Below, in pieces: positions 13,241 to 17,111 of a stretch of 17,111 bases of DNA. The position numbers and the translations under genes were made by a program. Source of the stretch: Candidatus Methanoperedens sp. (GTDB taxonomy: Archaea > Halobacteriota > Methanosarcinia > Methanosarcinales > Methanoperedenaceae); assembly GCA_026552835.1 (NCBI GenBank), contig JAPMTY010000005.1, forward strand, positions 1 to 17,111, written 5' to 3'. How positions within the stretch are numbered: the first letter of the stretch is position 1; the number at the start of each line of letters is the position of its first letter. The notes beneath the pieces are model-generated. The model saw only the letters and a list, made by a program, of their open reading frames with translations. It was not told where the DNA came from and searched no databases.

Positions 13241-14128
13241 CTATGATACTTGATCTATCTTGTTTTCTATAAGATAATTTTTATATGCTTTACAACTCAT
13301 TGCCAGAGGGCACTCATCGGCTTTCGTATTTTCTTTCCAAATCGGTGTGCATACTCCTTCTCGCCCTGTTTTCCAATCCATATAACTCTCCAAACGCTGA
13401 TATAATAAGTTCCCATATACCCCACAAATCCGTATCGACCTATTGTTATTCGTCAAGCTTGATTCCAAATAAGCAAATATCTTATCAACGAATGAGGATG
13501 TTTCAGTTAATTGATTTGTGTAGAATTTCTCGACGTCATCTATAAGGATGGCATTACCATTTGATTTAGTTGTCGGACCAGATTTATCGCTAAAGTAACA
13601 AATGGCATCGCCAGGAACTATAAATCCAGATGAAAAATGACTCGATTCAGTCCTTATGGCATTCAAAGATTTATACGTATTATAAGCCATTATAACTCTA
13701 GTTAATGTTCCAGGTAGAGCATAAGTTTCAACTCTTGCGATTAATTTAGACATACGTTCAGGCAAATTTTTCTTCGGGAAAATGTTCATGAGAATTTTTG
13801 CGACATTATCATTTATACTGTAAAATTCATTCAGAATTGCTTCAAATATAGCAGTCATTAATTTTGAATATATTGGATTAACATATCCTTCTCTTTCGGC
13901 AACATCATTTTCTTTAGGTTGAATTTTTCTTATCTCATTAAAATGATTCCACAAGAGATCTATTTTTTCAAAACGCGATTCAATTGACCGTAGTAATGAT
14001 GATGTCTGATAGTTAATTGAATATTCATTATAGTTAAAGTTGCGGAATCTTGTGGTTGAGGGCCACTTTGAAGGTACATAGTAAAGCAAGAATTTTCCTT
14101 TCGGTAAGTTCTTTTTTTCATCCGACAT
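13241..14128 (-). CDS. Protein of unknown function with a HEPN-like RX4H motif
   Basis: Not recognised with certainty. 295 residues, no signal peptide or membrane segment, predicted mainly helical: long helices at about 42-68, 84-117 and 140-160, then IRTESSHFSSGF with Arg159 and His164 spaced as the RX4-6H motif of HEPN RNases, followed by helix 197-225. This resembles Cthe_2314-type HEPN proteins, but by eye only. The C-terminal part has four cysteines (C260, C273, C279 and the more distant C235), perhaps metal-binding. AAGGT precedes the ATG, and a TATA-like box lies at 14168-14180. Two 60-base rows counted by hand gave about 28% and 35% G+C against about 47% in ubiD, which points to transfer. 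It sits between ubiD and acnX, flanked by CGCAGAT repeats. No antitoxin-like gene is adjacent. Confidence 0.7.
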   Translation of the reverse strand: MSDEKKNLPKGKFLLYYVPSKWPSTTRFRNFNYNEYSINYQTSSLLRSIESRFEKIDLLWNHFNEIRKIQPKENDVAEREGYVNPIYSKLMTAIFEAILNEFYSINDNVAKILMNIFPKKNLPERMSKLIARVETYALPGTLTRVIMAYNTYKSLNAIRTESSHFSSGFIVPGDAICYFSDKSGPTTKSNGNAILIDDVEKFYTNQLTETSSFVDKIFAYLESSLTNNNRSIRICGVYGNLLYQRLESYMDWKTGREGVCTPIWKENTKADECPLAMSCKAYKNYLIENKIDQVS

Positions 14129-14167
14129 TTTTAACCTTCATGAATATCTTTGAGATAATCCACTGAT

Positions 14168-14180
14168 GCATATTTATTTA
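14168..14180 (-). promoter_or_regulatory. TATA-like box for the HEPN-like gene
   Basis: Minus-strand TAAATAAATATGC about 40-50 bases before the ATG at 14128, with AAGGT close to the ATG. It suggests the inserted gene has its own promoter rather than depending on the ubiX-ubiD transcript. Confidence 0.35.
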
Positions 14181-14188
14181 CTTCTTCT

Positions 14189-14212
14189 CTATCTGTGGTC
14201 AATCTGCGGCCG
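14189..14212 (-). repeat. CCGCAGAT-type repeat overlapping the end of ubiD
   Basis: Minus strand CGGCCGCAGATTGACCACAG, then ATAG. It carries the CCGCAGAT core of the repeats at 13004 and 13151 but in the opposite orientation. The last seven codons of ubiD (RPQIDHR) and its TAG stop are read from it. Confidence 0.7.
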
Positions 14213-15454
14213 TTTTGCCCTCTCAAACTTCCATTTCTTGCTCAAATCCATCGTTGCATCTATACCCATCTTTGTCCCGATGCCATTATCAGAACGCGGG
14301 TCAAGCGTGCTTCCCCTCACATTCGGATAAATGTAAACATCCTCATCGCCTTTCACACGTGTCGCTATTGCAAATTCGATATCATTCGGGTCGTAAATAT
14401 TAATATCCTCGTCCACAATCACGACATGTTTTAAGCTTTTGTGGGCAGCAAATGTTGCATCTATTGCCTTCTTTGGTTCGTCATCATTTGTTTTATGAAT
14501 CTGTATTACAGCATGGAAATAATAGCATCCGCCCGGCGTGAGTGCCACATTCCTGATATCTGCCACTTTTTTCACTTCATTGAAAATCAGGGGTTCATAC
14601 GGAATCCCCATCAGGATATGATGTTCGCTTCCCGCGGGAAGCAGGGCATGGTAAATGGGGTCGCTCCTGTGCATCATGTTTGTCAGGTTAATAACTGGCT
14701 GTTTCCTGATTATATCGTATGTGCCACTGATATCTACGAACGGCCCTTCATCCACAAGTTCGGTAGGATGGATATATCCCTCAAGCACTATCTCTGCATG
14801 AGGGACTTTGATGCCGTTTTTGCATTCGAATAATTCAACCGGTTCACCTTTTAGCGCCGAGGCATAATTAAATTCCTTCCCCTCAGGCACGCGGGTTGAG
14901 ATGGCAAACAGGGTCACTGGGTCAATTCCGATAACTACTGCTATAGGGAGCGGCTCACCGTGTTCCGCGGCTTTTTTGTGAAGATTATACGTGTGCCTGA
15001 ATTCAACAAGCCGCGCTGCTAACTTGTCTTTTCCGATTACACGCAGCCTGTGTATTGAGGCATTCATAATTCCTTCATATTCCGAAACCACCACTCCGGC
15101 TGTGATATACGGGGCGCCGTCACCCTCAAAATGCGTGAGGATGGGAAGCTTTGTAAGGTCTGCTTTTCCTGTGATTTCTTTTGTGGGCGAATCTTTCACG
15201 AGCTTTACATCGCCTTCGGCTGAGCATGAGGAAAGATATTCAATAATTTTTTCAGGGGATATGCCGAGCGCTTCAGCAAGCAAATCTCTTGACGCCAGGA
15301 TATTCATGACCACTCTTGATCCGTCGACATTTGTAAACAGGGTAGGCTCTTTCCCTACCGATGCCGATACCTCAAATACAGGCGAGAGGCGTTTTGTGAC
15401 TTCTTTGAGTTTCCCTTCGGTTTTAAGCTGTTCTAAGAATCCCCGCAAACTCAT
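14189..15454 (-). CDS. UbiD-family decarboxylase, probable anhydromevalonate phosphate decarboxylase
   Basis: 421 residues of the UbiD family, which uses prenylated FMN to remove carboxyl groups from unsaturated acids. In archaea with AcnX the UbiD member decarboxylates trans-anhydromevalonate 5-phosphate to isopentenyl phosphate. Seen: MSLRGFLEQL start, the ITAGVVVSEYEG-to-NASIHRL block (118-137) for prFMN/Mn binding, VIGIDPV (174-180), EIVLEGYI with Glu225, DEGPFVDISGTY with Glu236 (235-246), and DEDINIYDPNDIEFAIATRV near the end (348-367). ATG overlaps the ubiX stop (ATGA), so the two are translationally linked. The function is inferred from its neighbours ubiX and acnX; other UbiD substrates cannot be excluded from sequence alone. 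The extreme C-terminus is repeat-derived. Confidence 0.9.
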   Translation of the reverse strand: MSLRGFLEQLKTEGKLKEVTKRLSPVFEVSASVGKEPTLFTNVDGSRVVMNILASRDLLAEALGISPEKIIEYLSSCSAEGDVKLVKDSPTKEITGKADLTKLPILTHFEGDGAPYITAGVVVSEYEGIMNASIHRLRVIGKDKLAARLVEFRHTYNLHKKAAEHGEPLPIAVVIGIDPVTLFAISTRVPEGKEFNYASALKGEPVELFECKNGIKVPHAEIVLEGYIHPTELVDEGPFVDISGTYDIIRKQPVINLTNMMHRSDPIYHALLPAGSEHHILMGIPYEPLIFNEVKKVADIRNVALTPGGCYYFHAVIQIHKTNDDEPKKAIDATFAAHKSLKHVVIVDEDINIYDPNDIEFAIATRVKGDEDVYIYPNVRGSTLDPRSDNGIGTKMGIDATMDLSKKWKFERAKRPQIDHR

Positions 15455-16014
15455 TCACGCCACCGCTTGTATAAATTATGCTCAATTGAAAGTAGGTCGA
15501 AAGCGCGGCCTGCCATGAAATCAAGGAGTTCATCGATAGTTTTGGGTTTTGTATAAAAAGCAGGACACGCAGGAAGTATGGATGCTCCAGCCTCGTATGC
15601 TCTTTTCATGTTCTCTATGTGTATCAAATTCAGGGGCGTCTCACGCGTCATTAGAACAAGAGGTCGTTTTTCTTTAAGGCAGCAGTCGGCAGCTCTTGAA
15701 ATCAATGTATCGGACATTCCGCTGGCGATTGATGCAAGGGTCTTCATACTGCAAGGCGCCACAACCATACCTTTGTTCTTGTGGGAACCGCTTGCAATCG
15801 GCGCTGTAAAATCATAATCGTCATAAACGTTATCAGCCAGTTTCTCCACATTGCGGACTGAAAGAGTTGTCTCTATCTCAATAAGTTTTTTCGCGGATTC
15901 GGAAATGACCAGATGGGTCTCGAATCCTTTCATTTTTTTCAGGGTTTCAAGAAGCCGTATGCCGTACTGGACACCTGAAGCGCCGCTTATGCCTACAATT
16001 ATCTCAGTCTTCAT
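15451..16014 (-). CDS. ubiX: Flavin prenyltransferase UbiX
   Basis: Joins a dimethylallyl group to FMN, making the prenyl-FMN cofactor that UbiD enzymes need. 187 residues, the normal size. Seen: IIVGISGASGVQYG at the N-terminus (5-18, FMN phosphate binding), VISESAKKL (36-44), VVAPCSMKTLASIASG (84-99), LISRAADCCLKEKRPLVL (104-121) and MTRETPLNLIHIENM (122-136), all diagnostic. It is the first gene of the minus-strand unit and overlaps ubiD by four bases, so cofactor supply and decarboxylase are made together. It shares an intergenic region of 90 bases with the divergent small membrane protein gene. Confidence 0.96.
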   Translation of the reverse strand: MKTEIIVGISGASGVQYGIRLLETLKKMKGFETHLVISESAKKLIEIETTLSVRNVEKLADNVYDDYDFTAPIASGSHKNKGMVVAPCSMKTLASIASGMSDTLISRAADCCLKEKRPLVLMTRETPLNLIHIENMKRAYEAGASILPACPAFYTKPKTIDELLDFMAGRAFDLLSIEHNLYKRWRE

Positions 16015-16072
16015 AGGCTATAATTGGTTTACTATGTTTGAATAGTTTTTGTTAAGAATAGATTAAGAATAA

Positions 16073-16080
16073 GATTATAT
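16073..16080 (+). promoter_or_regulatory. TATA-like box for the small membrane protein gene
   Basis: GATTATAT centred about 28 bases before the ATG at 16105. An AGGAG at 16086-16090 is 14 bases from the ATG, rather far for a ribosome binding site, so a leaderless start is also possible. Confidence 0.35.
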
Positions 16081-16104
16081 CAAATAGGAGCAATTTCAAG
16101 AGTC

Positions 16105-16305
16105 ATGATTCAGGTATTATCTGATATTGCACTGCGCCTCGGGCTGGGTCTCATCCTCGGCGTATTGCTTATGATTCTTATCACAATAGTTGAAACCGCA
16201 TTTTACAATCATAACAAGCAAATCCATATAATTGTAATCGCTGTTCTCATATCACTGATAATATACGCTCTCGGGGATATTGCTATTGATATCCTGGGTT
16301 TTTGA
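16105..16305 (+). CDS. Small two-helix membrane protein of unknown function
   Basis: 66 residues with two hydrophobic segments, about 8-31 (LALRLGLGLILGVLLMIL region) and 43-64, joined by a short polar stretch FYNHNKQIH that contains two histidines. Not recognised. A TATA-like box at 16073 and its placement between ubiX and a convergent gene support it as real. Its stop is two bases from the next stop on the other strand. Helical hairpin proteins of this size are often subunits or modulators of larger membrane complexes, but nothing here points to a partner. Confidence 0.6.
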   Translation: MIQVLSDIALRLGLGLILGVLLMILITIVETAFYNHNKQIHIIVIAVLISLIIYALGDIAIDILGF

Positions 16306-16307
16306 TG

Positions 16308-16511
16308 TTAAGGATTTGACTTTTTTCTCCGGAATCTTCCGATTAATCTTCTTATCCTGCTTTTGCCAGGGTTTTTAATCTTGATTCTGAGATAACCCCG
16401 TTTTGAATTTATCACCATCTTGAATATTGCACCATCAGGGCAGGATTCAAGAAAATTCTTTACCTCTCCTTCTGCGGTTTGTTTATTAATCCCCGTATAT
16501 TCAATGCTCAT
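16308..16511 (-). CDS. Small basic protein of unknown function
   Basis: 67 residues, not recognised. The N-terminal part (MSIEYTGINKQTAEGEVKNF) is mixed; the middle FKMVINSKRGYLRIKIKNPG looks like beta strands; the C-terminus is strongly basic (RIRRLIGRFRRKK), which could bind nucleic acid or acidic lipid. One cysteine (C24). The start ATG has only a weak GGTTGA before it. Upstream lies a 9-base perfect inverted repeat (16568-16601) near a TATA-like TATAAAATTA on the minus strand, so expression may be controlled. Convergent with the preceding gene with a two-base gap. Confidence 0.5.
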   Translation of the reverse strand: MSIEYTGINKQTAEGEVKNFLESCPDGAIFKMVINSKRGYLRIKIKNPGKSRIRRLIGRFRRKKSNP

Positions 16512-16567
16512 ATCAACCAGCTACTATTGGAATAATCATATACTTATCTTAATGAACCCATAACGGC

Positions 16568-16601
16568 AGTTACCAAGACTATCCAAAAACCATTGGTAAC
16601 T
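16568..16601. promoter_or_regulatory. Perfect 9-base inverted repeat, possible operator or leader hairpin
   Basis: AGTTACCAA (16568-16576) and TTGGTAACT (16593-16601), a 16-base loop between them. It lies just downstream, on the minus strand, of a TATA-like TATAAAATTA (about 16604-16613), so at the expected transcription start of the 67-residue protein gene. It could be a repressor operator or an RNA hairpin. Confidence 0.45.
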
Positions 16602-16735
16602 TAATTTTATACCATTGTAATAAGTTAATATGACCTCTGCAACTTCTTTTTCAGTGAGCGTTTTCAGAATTACTTATTTTTCACCTTCAACTCTGCAAAA
16701 TCAGAATAAAGCCAGAAAATCTATCCATACCTAAG

Positions 16736-17111
16736 TCAAGCGTATCTTCCCCTGGATTCAATCTCTACCACTCGCTCAAAGACTTTCCCTGCATCCTCAA
16801 AAGTCATCGCATATCCGTTCTTGAAAGCTTCTATAAGCTCTTCATGGTTTTCATGCGTGCTCTCAAACGTCTGGAAAAGCACATGTATATCCACGCCCCT
16901 TGCTTCCAGCGTCTTATCAAGATACGCAAGACCAAAATCTATCAGGAACAGCTTCCCATCCTTATACAAAATATTGGACGTTGTAAGGTCGCCGTGTATA
17001 ATTCCGCATGTATGAAGGCGTCCGATAAGCTTTCCTGTTTCTTCGGAAAGCGAGGGATTCACAATGTTTTTAAGCGTCGTTCCCTCGATATACTCCATCC
17101 GGATTTCAAAA
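16736..17111 (-). CDS. bud32: KEOPS-complex kinase Bud32, C-terminal part
   Basis: The 5' end lies beyond the window; the frame is open to the edge (FEIR before MEYIEGTTL). The visible 125 residues are the C-lobe of the small RIO-like kinase/ATPase Bud32, part of the KEOPS complex that makes the t6A modification of ANN-decoding tRNAs. Seen: MEYIEGTTLK hinge, LIGRLHTCGIIHGDLTTSN with the catalytic HGDLTxxN, LFLIDFGLA as the metal-binding DFG, then RGVDIHVLFQTFESTH and a basic end RGRYA typical of the family's C-terminus. In many Euryarchaeota this domain is fused behind Kae1; whether that holds here cannot be seen. Confidence 0.93.
   Translation of the reverse strand, partial: FEIRMEYIEGTTLKNIVNPSLSEETGKLIGRLHTCGIIHGDLTTSNILYKDGKLFLIDFGLAYLDKTLEARGVDIHVLFQTFESTHENHEELIEAFKNGYAMTFEDAGKVFERVVEIESRGRYA

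Noticed and set aside
16105..16511. The two small genes as the missing AcnX small subunit or a toxin-antitoxin pair
   Set aside because: Lengths of 66 and 67 residues and a membrane-hairpin layout do not fit DUF126 (about 130 residues), and convergent orientation argues against a co-expressed toxin-antitoxin pair.

Overview
The window reads as a piece of archaeal chromosome, most likely from a methanogen- or ANME-type member of the Halobacteriota (Methanosarcinales or Methanoperedens-like). This is inferred from gene content: an archaeal CPSF/FttA termination nuclease, a KEOPS Bud32 kinase, FtsZ, CofE for coenzyme F420, a pterin synthase of archaeal type, and AcnX + UbiD + UbiX enzymes of the archaeal modified mevalonate pathway. 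TATA-like boxes lie about 25-30 bases before many start codons, as in archaea. No tRNA, rRNA, CRISPR array, transposase or phage gene was found.

Layout. 1-1694: the 3' part of aCPSF1/FttA converges on thiL with overlapping stop codons. 1903-2610: tatC, followed by a 476-base AT-rich spacer holding an inverted repeat. 3087-7780: a tightly packed operon (DHPS-family pterin synthase, metV, metF, thiC, cofE) with gaps of 2 bases or overlaps of 4, 4 and 19 bases; it joins pterin carrier synthesis, C1 reduction and F420 maturation. 7856-9996: an exported single-pass membrane protein, pdxT on the opposite strand, and a small cysteine-rich DUF3795-like protein. 10066-11040: a short FtsZ, converging on hemD. 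11715-16014, all on the minus strand: ubiX and ubiD, an AT-rich gene of unknown function with a HEPN-like RX4H motif, a patch of short repeats, then acnX and hemD. 16105-17111: two small hypothetical genes and the 3' part of bud32.

How the genes work together. The forward operon looks like a C1/pterin module in which the MetF-MetV methylene-pterin reductase sits beside a pterin synthase whose p-aminobenzoate loop is altered, and beside an F420 enzyme. The reverse cluster supplies the dehydratase large subunit, the decarboxylase and the flavin prenyltransferase that lead from mevalonate 5-phosphate towards isopentenyl phosphate for archaeal lipids; the dehydratase small subunit is not in the window.

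The most unusual material is the 12.9-14.2 kb stretch. A compositionally foreign HEPN-like gene separates ubiD from acnX and is bordered on both sides by short CGCAGAT-type repeats in opposite orientation. One of these repeats supplies the last codons and stop of ubiD. Related CGCARAG inverted repeats occur at three intergenic places in the window.
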